Shown piece by piece: positions 25,915-35,542 of a stretch of DNA of 64,000 nucleotides. The position numbers were made by a program, and so were the translations under genes. The notes under the pieces are model-generated. The model saw nothing but the letters and a program-made list of their open reading frames with translations, searched no databases and was not told the origin of the DNA. The stretch's first letter is position 1. Every line of letters begins with the position of its first letter. Source of the DNA: Asticcacaulis sp. YBE204 (GTDB taxonomy: Bacteria > Pseudomonadota > Alphaproteobacteria > Caulobacterales > Caulobacteraceae); NCBI RefSeq assembly GCF_000495855.1, contig NZ_AWGF01000002.1, positions 1-64,000 of the forward strand. Reading direction: 5' to 3'.

Positions 25915-27537
25915 ATGCGTAAATTGCTCATGGCCATGTCCCTGATCGGGGCGCAACTGCTTCTGGCATCCTGCGGCGGAGGTGGCGGTGGGGGCGGTTC
26001 AAGCACTACGCCGTCGACGGGCGGCGGCACCGTGACCGGGTGGGTCTCCGGCGTGTTTCAGGCTGCCAGCACCTTCAAGAGCAAGTGCGAAACCGTGCGT
26101 ACCGGCGTCGATATCGAGGGTACGCGTTTTACCGACACGGCCGGCACGGCCACCGACGAGAAAAACTGGCTGCGGTCCTGGACGCGCGAGACCTATCTGT
26201 GGAACACCGAGGTCATCGATACCGATCCGGCTTTAGGCGGCACGCGCACGGCCTATTTTGCGACTCTGCGTACCACGGCCAAGACGGCGTCGGGCAAGGA
26301 CAAGGACAATTTCCATTTCAGCCAGTCGACCGAAGAGTATCTGAAAGCCCGCAACTCCACCGCCAGCGCCAGCTATGGCCTGAAACTGGTCGCCTATTCG
26401 ACGACGGTGCCGCGCGACTACCGCATCGTCTATACCGAACCGGGTTCGCCCGCCGCCGGTATTGTGCCGCGCGGGGCGCGCATCATGAAGGTCAATGACG
26501 TCAGCCTCGTCACCGGCGGCACGCAGGCCGACGTCAATGTGCTGAACGCGGGTCTGTTTCCGGCCAGCGCGGGTACGGTGACCAAGTTCGAGTTCCTGCT
26601 GGTCGATGGCTCGACGAAGACCGTCAACCTGACCTCGGCCAATGTCAGCCCCAAGGCGGTCAATACGACGGCCGTTATCAATCGCGGCGCCAGCAAGGTC
26701 GGCTATATCCTGTTCAACACCTTCAGCCCCTATGCCAGCGAGACAGAAATCGTCACGGCCATGCGCGATATGCAGACGGCGGGCGTCAATGATCTGGTGC
26801 TCGACCTGCGCTACAATGGCGGCGGGCTTCTGGCAGTCGCGTCGGAACTCAGCTACATGATCGCCGGTAATACGCGTACCACGGGCCGCACCTTCGAGAA
26901 GCTGCAATTCAATGCCGCTGCGGGAACCCGCAATCCGGTCACGGGCGACGCCAACAACCCGGTGCCGTTCTACAGCTCCTCGCTGGGCTTCAGCCTGACC
27001 GCCGGGACCGCCCTCCCGACGCTGAACCTGTCGCGCGTCTATATTCTGGCAACCGACAGCACGTGCAGCGCCTCAGAAGCCGTCATCAACGGCCTGCGCG
27101 GCGTCGGCGTCGAGGTCGTCCTCATCGGCAGCAAGACCTGCGGCAAGCCTTACGGCTTCTACCCGCAGGACAATTGCGGCGAGACCTACTACACCATCCA
27201 GTTTCAGGGCGTGAACGATCTGGGCTTCGGCGACTATGCCGACGGCTTCGTCCCGCTTAATACGACCGATACCACCGGCGTCAAGCTACCCGGTTGTCAG
27301 GCCTCGGACGATCTGAGCCGCGACCTCGGCAATTCCAGCGAACGCTTGCTGAGCACCGCCCTGTCGTACCGCGATACCCTGTCGTGTCCGGCCATCGCTT
27401 CGTCCGAAATCCAGAAAGCCACGCTTGCCGTGCAGTCGTCCAGCGCTTCGGCGGGCGGATCGCCGGGCATCGAACTCGCCCCGCTGAACCACATCATGGA
27501 CGTCAACCGCGACATGACCCTGCCAGGGCGGATGTGA
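25915..27537 (+). CDS. S41 family (CtpA-like) peptidase lipoprotein
   Basis: A 540-aa lipoprotein protease. The ATG at 25915 (after AGGTG) gives the lipoprotein signal LIGAQLLLASC with lipidated Cys20, followed by eight glycines and a Ser/Thr linker. A PDZ-like segment (PAAGIVPRGARIMKVNDV) precedes the S41 domain, where the nucleophile is Ser385 (STCSASEA) and the general base lysine is Lys411 (GSKTCGKPYGF). It probably trims or degrades envelope proteins at the membrane. Unusual extra cysteines lie beside both catalytic residues. It overlaps the next gene by one base (TGATG). Confidence 0.9.
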   Translation: MRKLLMAMSLIGAQLLLASCGGGGGGGGSSTTPSTGGGTVTGWVSGVFQAASTFKSKCETVRTGVDIEGTRFTDTAGTATDEKNWLRSWTRETYLWNTEVIDTDPALGGTRTAYFATLRTTAKTASGKDKDNFHFSQSTEEYLKARNSTASASYGLKLVAYSTTVPRDYRIVYTEPGSPAAGIVPRGARIMKVNDVSLVTGGTQADVNVLNAGLFPASAGTVTKFEFLLVDGSTKTVNLTSANVSPKAVNTTAVINRGASKVGYILFNTFSPYASETEIVTAMRDMQTAGVNDLVLDLRYNGGGLLAVASELSYMIAGNTRTTGRTFEKLQFNAAAGTRNPVTGDANNPVPFYSSSLGFSLTAGTALPTLNLSRVYILATDSTCSASEAVINGLRGVGVEVVLIGSKTCGKPYGFYPQDNCGETYYTIQFQGVNDLGFGDYADGFVPLNTTDTTGVKLPGCQASDDLSRDLGNSSERLLSTALSYRDTLSCPAIASSEIQKATLAVQSSSASAGGSPGIELAPLNHIMDVNRDMTLPGRM

Positions 27538-27878
27538 TGCGCGCAATCTCAATCGCCGCCGCTCTTGTTCTGTCCGGTTGTCAGACTCAGGCGGCCGCCG
27601 TACCCGCCCGCATCGACCTGAGCGATCCGGCGGCGCATCAGGCGGTGACCGCCGCCTTGGCCAAGTCCGTCGGTCGCGCAAAGATCAACCTCGGCCCTGT
27701 CGATCCGGACGGTCGCGTCATCACCGTCCTGCCACCCGCGCCGGGACCGCTGGAGACGCATTCGACCGCCCTGCCGATCCGCTTCGACATCGTCCGCGAA
27801 GGCGGTAAATGCTACGCCGTGCGTCAGGATACGAAAGCGCGCGTCGCCCTGCCGAACGTGACCTGCACGGCCAATTAA
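27537..27878 (+). CDS. Small hypothetical lipoprotein
   Basis: A 113-aa protein starting at an ATG that shares a base with the stop of the S41 gene, so it is translationally coupled to it. Signal ISIAAALVLSGC gives a lipobox with Cys15. The mature part is about 100 residues with a GGKCYAV...NVTC pair that could form a disulfide. I do not recognise a family. It may be an accessory of the protease. Confidence 0.65.
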   Translation: MRAISIAAALVLSGCQTQAAAVPARIDLSDPAAHQAVTAALAKSVGRAKINLGPVDPDGRVITVLPPAPGPLETHSTALPIRFDIVREGGKCYAVRQDTKARVALPNVTCTAN

Positions 27879-27967
27879 TCCCCGCTATCCACAGGCTGTG
27901 AATCGGAGTTAAGTGGACAGTCGTGCATAAGGCGAATCGTCTCGCGACACGGCCTTCAGCGTTCTCT

Positions 27968-29446
27968 ATGAGTATCGCCATGCTTGACACCCCTCTCCCC
28001 CAGACCGACGTCCCCTCGGCCCTGCCGCACAATCTCGAAGCCGAACAGGCGCTGCTCGGCTGCCTGATGTTCGACAATGGCGCCTATGAGCGCATGTATG
28101 ACGGCTTGACCGCGCGCCATTTCTACGAACCCTTCCATCAGAAGCTGTTCGCCACCATCGAAGAGCAGATCCGCATCGGGCATCTGGCGGAACCCATTGT
28201 TCTGCTGGATAAATTCAAGCACGATCAGGCGTTCAACGACCTTGGCGGCATCCGCTATCTGGCCGATCTGGTCGATCGCGCCCCGCCGGCGGCCAATGCG
28301 TCGGACTATGCCCGCGTCATCTACGATCTGGCCCTGCGCCGCGACCTGATCCGTCTGGGGGGCGAAATCGCCCGTTCGGCGACGCAGGAAGGCAATGGTC
28401 GCGACCAGATCGAGCGCGCCGAAGCCCAGCTTTACGAGATGGCCGAAAAGGGCACCTCCTCGACCGGGTTCAAGACCTTTTCCGAGGCCGTGACCGGCGC
28501 GATCAGCCACGCCGAGGAAGCTTTCCACAGGGACGGCGGTCTGTCGGGCCTTGCCACGCGGCTGGACGACCTCGACCGTCAGATAGGCGGTCTGCACAAG
28601 TCTGACCTGATCATCCTCGCCGGACGCCCCTCGATGGGCAAGACCGCGCTGGCCACCAATATCGCCATGAACGTGGCGAAGAAATACCGCTTCGAAATAC
28701 AGCCCGACGGCTCGCGCAAGACCGCCGACGGCGGCGTCGTCGCCTTCTATTCGCTCGAAATGTCCGCCGATCAGCTCGCCACGCGTCTTCTGGCCGATGC
28801 GTCCGGCGTCTCGTCCGACCGCCTGCGTAAGGGTGAAATCGACGCGGTGGAGTTCGGACGGCTGAAAGACGCGGCGATGGAGATCGCGTCCTATCCGCTC
28901 TATATCGACGACACCGGCGGTCTGAGCCTGGCCAAGCTGACCGCCCGAGCGCGCCGTCTGAAGCGCACCGCCGGGCTCGACTGCATCGTGGTCGACTACC
29001 TTCAGCTGGTGACGCTGGGCGATTCCAATATGAACCGCGTGCAGGAAGTCTCGACCATCACCATGGGACTGAAATCGCTGGCCAAGGAGCTTCAGGTGCC
29101 GGTCATCGCTCTGTCGCAGCTCTCGCGTCAGGTCGAATCGCGCGACGACAAACGCCCGCAACTGTCCGACCTGCGCGAATCCGGCTCGATCGAGCAGGAC
29201 GCCGATATCGTGATGTTCGTCTATCGTGAAAGCTACTATCTGGGCCGCGCCGAGCCCAAGGAAGGCACGCCAGAACACCTGCAATGGCAGGAGGATATGG
29301 ACAAGCTGCGCGGCACCGCCGAGGTCATCATCGGCAAGCAGCGTCACGGTCCTATCGGTACGGTGCGGCTGTCGTTCGACGAAAACGTCACCCGCTTCGG
29401 CAACCTCGCCCATTCGGATCGCTACTCAAGCTACAGCAACGAATAA
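27968..29446 (+). CDS. dnaB: Replicative DNA helicase DnaB
   Basis: A 492-aa ring helicase (from the ATG at 27968; an ATG at 27980 or a GTG at 27923 are alternatives, as no ribosome site is decisive). The N-terminal DnaB domain (LPHNLEAEQALLGCLMFDN) is followed by a linker and the RecA-like motor. Walker A is AGRPSMGKTALA, and conserved segments include FYSLEMSADQLATRLL, DCIVVDYLQL and LSQLSRQVESRDDKRPQLSDLRESG. It unwinds DNA at the fork. No intein is present. It has its own terminator. Confidence 0.96.
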   Translation: MSIAMLDTPLPQTDVPSALPHNLEAEQALLGCLMFDNGAYERMYDGLTARHFYEPFHQKLFATIEEQIRIGHLAEPIVLLDKFKHDQAFNDLGGIRYLADLVDRAPPAANASDYARVIYDLALRRDLIRLGGEIARSATQEGNGRDQIERAEAQLYEMAEKGTSSTGFKTFSEAVTGAISHAEEAFHRDGGLSGLATRLDDLDRQIGGLHKSDLIILAGRPSMGKTALATNIAMNVAKKYRFEIQPDGSRKTADGGVVAFYSLEMSADQLATRLLADASGVSSDRLRKGEIDAVEFGRLKDAAMEIASYPLYIDDTGGLSLAKLTARARRLKRTAGLDCIVVDYLQLVTLGDSNMNRVQEVSTITMGLKSLAKELQVPVIALSQLSRQVESRDDKRPQLSDLRESGSIEQDADIVMFVYRESYYLGRAEPKEGTPEHLQWQEDMDKLRGTAEVIIGKQRHGPIGTVRLSFDENVTRFGNLAHSDRYSSYSNE

Positions 29447-29447
29447 A

Positions 29448-29473
29448 AAAGGCGGCTCAAACGAGCCGCCTTT
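29448..29473. terminator. Bidirectional terminator between dnaB and PEGA lipoprotein
   Basis: An 11-bp stem (29448-29458 AAAGGCGGCTC with 29463-29473) flanked by A-rich and T-rich runs serves the convergent genes on both sides. Confidence 0.88.
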
Positions 29474-29494
29474 CCTTTCTGAATTAGCTTGCGC

Positions 29495-29887
29495 CTATTC
29501 TTCTTTTTCGAGCTTCACGACCAGCGGATTGGGCACCAGATCGAGCATCGAGCCGTTGGAGCCGTCAACCGCCGCGCCGATGATGCCGCCGACCAGCACG
29601 TTGCCGGCCATGGCCGCACCGCCGCCGCCCGCGACCTTATTGGTCACATTGCCGGTCCAGGTCTTGTAACCCGGCTTGCTGATGGTAACCTGAAACTCCG
29701 ACTTGCGCGGCATCTTGAACGAGCACGGCGTGGCGTCGCAAGTGAAGCCGTTGGTGGTCACCACCTTGGCGCCGATCGGATCGGTTTCGACGACAAAAAC
29801 GTCGTTGGTGCCGCGCGTGATGGTAGCGCACGAGACGAGCGGAAGGGCCAGCGCAGCAAGCGCCACGGCCTTGAGTACGATTTTCAT
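29495..29887 (-). CDS. PEGA-like lipoprotein with glycine-zipper segment
   Basis: A 130-aa lipoprotein. The signal LAALALPLVSC gives Cys20. A short beta domain with the PEGA-like pattern (VVETDPIGAKVVTTNG, then KPGYKTWTGNVT) follows, and next a glycine-zipper stretch (AGGGGAAMAGNVLVGGIIGA) that may insert in the outer membrane. Similar small proteins are common in alphaproteobacteria, usually unassigned. The terminator downstream is shared with dnaB. Confidence 0.75.
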   Translation of the reverse strand: MKIVLKAVALAALALPLVSCATITRGTNDVFVVETDPIGAKVVTTNGFTCDATPCSFKMPRKSEFQVTISKPGYKTWTGNVTNKVAGGGGAAMAGNVLVGGIIGAAVDGSNGSMLDLVPNPLVVKLEKEE

Positions 29888-30024
29888 GATTTCCCCCCAA
29901 AGGAAATACAGGCGAAGAGCCGCCGTGGCACAAAGAACATTGATTTCAGGCGTTTGTCAAAGCCAATCCTTTCACGCTTGCAACAAGACTTGCCTTTTGA
30001 TGGGGAGCGATTTAACCCCGCCAC

Positions 30025-31095
30025 ATGTCCGATCTGCCGACCGCCACACTGGAAATCGACCTCGCCGCGCTGCTGCACAATTATCGTGCGCTGAAGGCGC
30101 TGGCCGGTCGTGCCGAAGTCGCACCGGTGGTCAAGGCCGACGCCTATGGTCTCGGTATGGCCGAGATCGCGCCGTTCCTGCACAGTCACGGCGCGCGGAC
30201 CTTCTTCGTGGCACGTCTGGAGGAAGGGATCGATCTGCGCCGTATTCTGCGCGACACTTCGGCGGATATCTATGTCTTCGATGGCCTGCGCAAAGGCCAG
30301 AACGCACTATTTGTCGCACATAATTTACGCCCTGTTCTCAACAGCCTCGACGACTATGCCCGCTGGATCACCGGCCCGTCCGAAGTGGTGGCCGCCGCGC
30401 AGATCGACACCGGCATGAACCGTCTGGGGTTAAGGCCGGATCAGGTTTCGCAATTAAAATCAAAGCCCAATACGCACAGGCTCAGCCTGATCATGAGTCA
30501 TCTGGCCTGTGGCGATCAGCCCGATCATCCGATGAATGCCGATCAGTTGCATTTGTTTCATCATCACACCGACGGCTTTATCGGCACGCCCAAAAGTCTG
30601 GCCAACAGCGCGGGCACCTTTATGGGACGCGACTACCATTTCGACCTCGTCCGACCGGGGATCAGTCTTTACGGCGGCGGGCCTTTCGGCGAATCGCATC
30701 CCGATCTGCGTCCGGTCGCGCATCTGTCGGCGCGGGTGCTTCAGGTGCGCGATCTGAAAGCGGGCGACAGCGTCGGTTACGGCGCCCAATTTACCGCACC
30801 GAGCGACATGACCATTGCCACGATCGGCATCGGTTATGCCGACGGCCTTTTGCGCGCCCTGAGCGGTCGCGGGCATGTGACGATCAGAGGCCGCCGCAGA
30901 CCGATCCTTGGACGCATCTCGATGGATGTGACCAGTATCGACGTCACCGGCCTGAACGTTCAGACGGGCGATAAGGCCGTATTGTTCGGCGACTCGCCCA
31001 CGCTCGACGAACAGGCCACCGCGGCCCAGACCATTTCCTATGAATTGCTGACGCGATTGGGATCACGGTTCGAACGGACCTACAAGCGAATTTAG
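30025..31095 (+). CDS. alr: Alanine racemase
   Basis: A 356-aa PLP enzyme that makes D-alanine for peptidoglycan. The PLP lysine is Lys37 (VVKADAYGLG) and the second catalytic residue is Tyr252 (SVGYGAQF). The barrel motif SHLACGDQPDHP and the C-terminal RPILGRISMD are also family features. Slightly short of 360 aa. It lies in the dnaB-alr-radA-cvpA-purF neighbourhood. Confidence 0.95.
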   Translation: MSDLPTATLEIDLAALLHNYRALKALAGRAEVAPVVKADAYGLGMAEIAPFLHSHGARTFFVARLEEGIDLRRILRDTSADIYVFDGLRKGQNALFVAHNLRPVLNSLDDYARWITGPSEVVAAAQIDTGMNRLGLRPDQVSQLKSKPNTHRLSLIMSHLACGDQPDHPMNADQLHLFHHHTDGFIGTPKSLANSAGTFMGRDYHFDLVRPGISLYGGGPFGESHPDLRPVAHLSARVLQVRDLKAGDSVGYGAQFTAPSDMTIATIGIGYADGLLRALSGRGHVTIRGRRRPILGRISMDVTSIDVTGLNVQTGDKAVLFGDSPTLDEQATAAQTISYELLTRLGSRFERTYKRI

Positions 31096-31172
31096 TTCCC
31101 ACTTTGTTCTGGATTTTATGCCGGGAACCGGATATCAAAAACGCGATCTGAACTATCGAGAGCGCGAATCGT

Positions 31173-32540
31173 ATGTCCAAGGCCCAAGCCGTCTTTGTCT
31201 GTCAGTCCTGCGGCATGACCCACACCAAATGGGCCGGTCAGTGTTCGGGCTGCCTGACGTGGAACACACTGGTGCAGGAGACCTTTTCGACGCCGCCGGG
31301 GGGATTGAAGCCCGAAACCTCGAAAATTTCGCGCCTGACCAAACTCAATTTCGAGACGCTCGACGCCGAGGACGACGCGCCCGCCCGCATGGTTACCGGC
31401 ATCGAGGAATTCGACCGCGTCTGCGGCGGCGGCGTGGTGCCGGGCTCGGCGATCCTGCTGGCCGGTGATCCCGGCGTCGGCAAATCGACCCTGCTGCTGC
31501 AAGTCACGGCGCGCGCCGCCATGAACGGCCTGCGCGTCGCCTATATTTCCGGTGAAGAGGCCGTCGAGCAGATTCGTGGTCGCGCTTCGCGCATGGGCGT
31601 CACCAAGGCCCCGGTCGATCTGGCGGCGGAAACCAGCCTGCGGACCATTCTCGATGCCCTGAAACGCGATACGTACGACCTCGTCGTCGTCGATTCGATC
31701 CAGACCCTGTGGTCCGACGCCATCGACGCGGCGCAAGGGTCGGTGTCGCAGGTCCGCGCCTGTGCCGGGGAACTGGTCCGGCTGGCCAAGAAATCGCGCA
31801 CGGCCATGATCCTCGTCGGCCACGTCACCAAGGAAGGCCAGATCGCCGGACCGCGCGTCGTCGAACACATGGTCGATGCTGTGCTGTCGTTCGAAGGCGA
31901 GCGCGGCTATCCGTTCCGCATCCTGCGCGGGTCGAAGAACCGCTTCGGCGCCACCGACGAAATCGGCGTCTTCGAAATGGGCGACGGGGGGTTGCGCGAA
32001 GTGCCGAACCCTTCGGCGCTATTCCTCGGCGATAATGACGAGCGCTCGTCCGGTTCAGCGGTCTTCGCCGGGATCGAAGGGTCGCGGCCCGTCCTGGTCG
32101 AAATTCAGGCCTTGGTCGCCCCGTCGGCTTTGGGCACACCGCGTCGCGCCGTTGTCGGCTGGGATTCGGGGCGGCTGGCCATGATTCTGGCGGTACTGGA
32201 ATCGCGCTGCGGGCTAGGGTTCGGCGGCAAGGACGTCTATCTCAATGTCGCGGGGGGGCTGAAAATCAACGAGCCCGCCGCCGATCTGGCCGCCGCCATG
32301 GCGCTGGTTTCGGCGCTTCTGGATCAGCCCCTGCCGAAAGCCTCTGTTATCTTTGGGGAAATCAGCTTGTCGGGCGAGGTGCGCGGCGTATCCCGTATGG
32401 AAACGCGGATGAAGGAAGCGCTTAAGCTCGGTTTTTCCAATGCCATCGCCCCATCCACCGCTTTGGAAAACGCACCCTTTGAGGTAAAAGCCTATTCGCA
32501 CTTGGTTAACGCCATGGGGGCGTTCGACATGAACGGGTGA
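31173..32540 (+). CDS. radA: DNA repair protein RadA
   Basis: A 455-aa RecA-like helicase (Sms family) that aids branch migration. A zinc finger has Cys10, Cys13, Cys24 and Cys27. Walker A is GDPGVGKST at 98-106, the RadA motif KNRFG lies in the middle (RGSKNRFGATDE), and the C-terminal Lon-like domain includes EISLSGEVRGVSRMETRMKEA. Length is typical. Confidence 0.96.
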   Translation: MSKAQAVFVCQSCGMTHTKWAGQCSGCLTWNTLVQETFSTPPGGLKPETSKISRLTKLNFETLDAEDDAPARMVTGIEEFDRVCGGGVVPGSAILLAGDPGVGKSTLLLQVTARAAMNGLRVAYISGEEAVEQIRGRASRMGVTKAPVDLAAETSLRTILDALKRDTYDLVVVDSIQTLWSDAIDAAQGSVSQVRACAGELVRLAKKSRTAMILVGHVTKEGQIAGPRVVEHMVDAVLSFEGERGYPFRILRGSKNRFGATDEIGVFEMGDGGLREVPNPSALFLGDNDERSSGSAVFAGIEGSRPVLVEIQALVAPSALGTPRRAVVGWDSGRLAMILAVLESRCGLGFGGKDVYLNVAGGLKINEPAADLAAAMALVSALLDQPLPKASVIFGEISLSGEVRGVSRMETRMKEALKLGFSNAIAPSTALENAPFEVKAYSHLVNAMGAFDMNG

Positions 32541-32630
32541 AGCGGCCTATCGTTTTTTTATACGAAAGGCCACAATGGTTAACGAGCGCCATAACGGCGG
32601 TACGTCAATCAGCCGCGCACGGGGACACAC

Positions 32631-33125
32631 ATGCAGGCCTACGACCTTATCTTTCTGGCGATCTTCCTGTTTTCCTGCCTTTCAGGCTTTACGCGCGGCG
32701 CGACCCGCGAAATCGTCGGCACGGCCTCCTTTATTTTGGCGGTTCTGATCGCCATCTGGCTGGCACCGTGGCTGCAAACCACCTTCAATCTCGACGATCT
32801 GCTGACCATAGCCGTCGTCGTCTGCGTCTTTATCGGTGCCTATTTCGGCATCCGGGCACTCGGCAATAACTTGTCGGAAAAGGTCAATAAACAGCAGATG
32901 ATGGGCTATGCCGACCGGACGCTGGGTGTGGCCTTCGGGGTGTTACGGGCGCTGGCCATTCTGGGCTTTATTCACCTGCTCTTCTCGGTGATCCTGCCGA
33001 AAAGCAAACCGGACTGGTTCACTCAGGCCAAGGTCTATCCGCTCAGTGTTCAGTGTGCCAAAGCCATAGTTTCGGTCGCACCGTCCTGGGCACGGTACGC
33101 CGACAATGTGGCACCCAAGACCTAG
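32631..33125 (+). CDS. cvpA: CvpA family membrane protein
   Basis: A 164-aa inner-membrane protein with about four hydrophobic helices (for example IFLAIFLFSCLSGF, EIVGTASFILAVLIAIWLA, LLTIAVVVCVFIGAYFGI, and a fourth near 105-125). The FTRGATREIVG motif is typical. E. coli CvpA is needed for colicin V production and purF-linked expression. It is followed by a terminator, then purF. Confidence 0.88.
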   Translation: MQAYDLIFLAIFLFSCLSGFTRGATREIVGTASFILAVLIAIWLAPWLQTTFNLDDLLTIAVVVCVFIGAYFGIRALGNNLSEKVNKQQMMGYADRTLGVAFGVLRALAILGFIHLLFSVILPKSKPDWFTQAKVYPLSVQCAKAIVSVAPSWARYADNVAPKT

Positions 33126-33142
33126 AAGCCAAACGCACGGTC

Positions 33143-33171
33143 AAAAAGGAAAGCTTAGGGCTTTCCTTTTT
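33143..33171 (+). terminator. Intrinsic terminator after cvpA
   Basis: A 12-bp perfect stem (AAAAAGGAAAGC at 33143-33154 with its complement at 33160-33171) with a 5-base loop, ending in TTTTT. Confidence 0.9.
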
Positions 33172-33251
33172 CCTTATACCGACTATATGAGGCGCGAACC
33201 TGCTCTGCTCCTGCGTTTTGCGTCCGGCCGCGAGGCCGAAAGGTATTCTCC

Positions 33252-34745
33252 ATGCTGAACTCGCCCTCGGAATTGTCGGAAAACTTCGTTTCGCGCGATC
33301 CCGACGACGACACCCTGCGTCTGGAATGCGGGGTCTTCGGCATCTACGGTATGGACGACGCCGCCGCCGTGACGGTTCTGGGATTGCACGCCCTGCAACA
33401 CCGCGGTCAGGAAGCCTGCGGTATCGCCTCGTGCGACGGTCGCCGTTTCTACACCGAACGCTCGCACGGTCTGGTCAGCGACGTCTTCACCGGTTCCGAC
33501 CTGATGAAGCGCCTGCCGGGACATTCGGCCATCGGCCACACGCGCTACGCCACCGCCGGCGGTTCGCATCTGCGCAATGTGCAGCCGATGTTCGCCGACC
33601 TTGATACCGGCGGCATCGCCATTGCCCACAACGGCAACCTGACCAATTTCATGTACCTTCGCACCAAGCTGGTCGCCGAAGGGGCCATCTTCCAGTCGAC
33701 CTCCGATTCGGAGGTCATTTTGCATCTGATCGCCCGTTCGCGCGGCATGAAGATCATGGATCGCTTCGTCGACGCCCTGCGCGACATCGAAGGCGGCTTC
33801 GCTTTGGTGGCTCAAACCCGCAAGGCTCTGATCGGCGCGCGCGATCCGCTTGGTATCCGTCCGCTGGTCATCGGTAAGTTGGGCGACGCCTATGTGCTGG
33901 CGTCTGAAACCTGCGCGCTCGACATGATCGGCGCGGTCTTCGTGCGAGACGTCGAACACGGCGAAGTGGTGCAAATCGACGAGGACGGCCTGAAATCGAT
34001 CAAGCCGTTCGAGCGCAAATCTGCCCGCCCCTGCCTGTTCGAATATGTCTATTTTTCGCGCCCCGACTCGGTCGTCAACGGCAAGTCGATCTACGAGGTC
34101 CGCAAGGCCATGGGCCGTCAACTGGCGCTCGAACACCCCGCCGACGCCGACATCGTCGTGCCGGTGCCCGATTCCGGCGTCCCCGCCTCGCTCGGCTTCT
34201 CCGAACAGTCGGGCCTGCCGTTCGAACTGGGCATTATCCGCAATCACTATGTCGGACGCACCTTCATCCAACCGACCCAGAATATCCGCGATCTGGGTGT
34301 GCGCAAGAAGCACTCGCCCAACCGCGTCGTTCTGGAGGGCAAGCGCGTCATTCTGATCGACGACTCCATCGTGCGCGGCACGACCTCGGTCAAGATTGTG
34401 CGCATGGTCCGCGCCGCCGGGGCTAAGGAGGTCCACCTGCGCTCGGCCTCGCCGCCGATCCTTTGGCCCGACTATTACGGTATCGACATGCCGGACCGTG
34501 CCAAGCTTCTGGCCGCCCAGCATTCGATCGAGGAAATGCGTCAGATGCTGGAATGCGACAGTCTCGGCTTCCTGTCGGTCGATGGTCTGTACAAGGCGAT
34601 GGGCCACGACGGCCGCAATAACGATCAGCCGCAATATACCGACCACTATTTCACCGGCGACTATCCGACGCGCCTGACCGACAAGGAAATCGCCGCCGAG
34701 TCGGAAAGCGCCGGTCAGCAATTGTCGCTGCTGGCCAATACCTGA
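33252..34745 (+). CDS. purF: Amidophosphoribosyltransferase
   Basis: A 497-aa enzyme of the first purine step (PRPP + glutamine to phosphoribosylamine). The catalytic N-terminal cysteine is Cys26 (LECGVFGIYG), exposed after a short propeptide. The glutaminase domain has GHTRYATAGGSHLRN, and the PRPP loop is VILIDDSIVRGTTS. An ESEVI segment is present. Its stop overlaps the next ATG by one base, so the SDR is probably translated with it. Confidence 0.97.
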   Translation: MLNSPSELSENFVSRDPDDDTLRLECGVFGIYGMDDAAAVTVLGLHALQHRGQEACGIASCDGRRFYTERSHGLVSDVFTGSDLMKRLPGHSAIGHTRYATAGGSHLRNVQPMFADLDTGGIAIAHNGNLTNFMYLRTKLVAEGAIFQSTSDSEVILHLIARSRGMKIMDRFVDALRDIEGGFALVAQTRKALIGARDPLGIRPLVIGKLGDAYVLASETCALDMIGAVFVRDVEHGEVVQIDEDGLKSIKPFERKSARPCLFEYVYFSRPDSVVNGKSIYEVRKAMGRQLALEHPADADIVVPVPDSGVPASLGFSEQSGLPFELGIIRNHYVGRTFIQPTQNIRDLGVRKKHSPNRVVLEGKRVILIDDSIVRGTTSVKIVRMVRAAGAKEVHLRSASPPILWPDYYGIDMPDRAKLLAAQHSIEEMRQMLECDSLGFLSVDGLYKAMGHDGRNNDQPQYTDHYFTGDYPTRLTDKEIAAESESAGQQLSLLANT

Positions 34746-35482
34746 TGAGCGAACAACTGCTCTCTAACCGCATCGCCCTCGTCACCGGCGCGTCGCGCGG
34801 CATCGGTCGTGCCTCGGCGCTCGGTCTGGCCCGCGCCGGTGCCCACGTCATCGCCTGCGCCCGCACGCAGGGCGCGCTCGAAGAACTGGATGACCAGATT
34901 TTCGCCGAGACCGGTCGTCACGCGACCCTGATGCCGTTCGATCTGGCCGACGGCGCGGCTCTGGAGCGCATCGGTCAGGCCGTGTTCGACCGTTTCCAGA
35001 AGCTCGACATCTTCGTTCATGCCGCCGCCACGCTAGGCTCTCTGACACCGGTCTCGCATTACGAGCCCAAGGACTTCAACCGCGTTATCACGCTGAACCT
35101 CAACGCGACCTATCGCCTGATCCGTCAGCTCGAAACCCTGATGAAACTGTCCGACGCCGCCCGCGCCATCTTCATTTCGTCCGGCGTCGCCAATCATCCG
35201 CGCGCCTTCTGGGGCGCCTATGCCGCCTCGAAAGCCGGGATGGAAGCCTTGGTCAAGACCTGGGCCGACGAGATGGAGGTCACCCCCATCCGCACGGCGC
35301 TGGTCAATCCCGGTGCCATGCGCACCCGGATGCGTTACGAGGCCTTCCCCGGCGAAGATCCGGAAACCCTGCCCCTGCCGGAAGAGATCATTCCGCTGAT
35401 CGTCGATCTGGCGCGCGCCGACAAGGTGCCGCCGCTGGACGTCATCGACCGGCGGGCGTGGAACGCTAGGCAAGAGGCATAA
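34745..35482 (+). CDS. Short-chain dehydrogenase/reductase
   Basis: A 245-aa NAD(P)-dependent oxidoreductase. The cofactor motif is TGASRGIG near 14-21; the catalytic Ser lies in FISSGVA and the YAASK motif gives Tyr and Lys. The substrate is not known. It starts one base into the purF stop (TGATG), a coupling that is shared by many alphaproteobacteria, so it may have a role linked to purine metabolism, but this is unproven. Confidence 0.9.
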   Translation: MSEQLLSNRIALVTGASRGIGRASALGLARAGAHVIACARTQGALEELDDQIFAETGRHATLMPFDLADGAALERIGQAVFDRFQKLDIFVHAAATLGSLTPVSHYEPKDFNRVITLNLNATYRLIRQLETLMKLSDAARAIFISSGVANHPRAFWGAYAASKAGMEALVKTWADEMEVTPIRTALVNPGAMRTRMRYEAFPGEDPETLPLPEEIIPLIVDLARADKVPPLDVIDRRAWNARQEA

Positions 35483-35542
35483 ATTGCCGTGAATTGAGCG
35501 TTTTGGGTTCACTTTCGTCCGCGAACCGTTCTATCTAGCGGC

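Noticed and set aside
32544-32571. Hairpin after radA considered as a terminator
   Set aside because: The 10-bp stem has one mismatch and its T-run lies in the loop, not after the stem.
33183-34721. 512-aa minus-strand open frame opposite purF
   Set aside because: Antisense shadow of purF.
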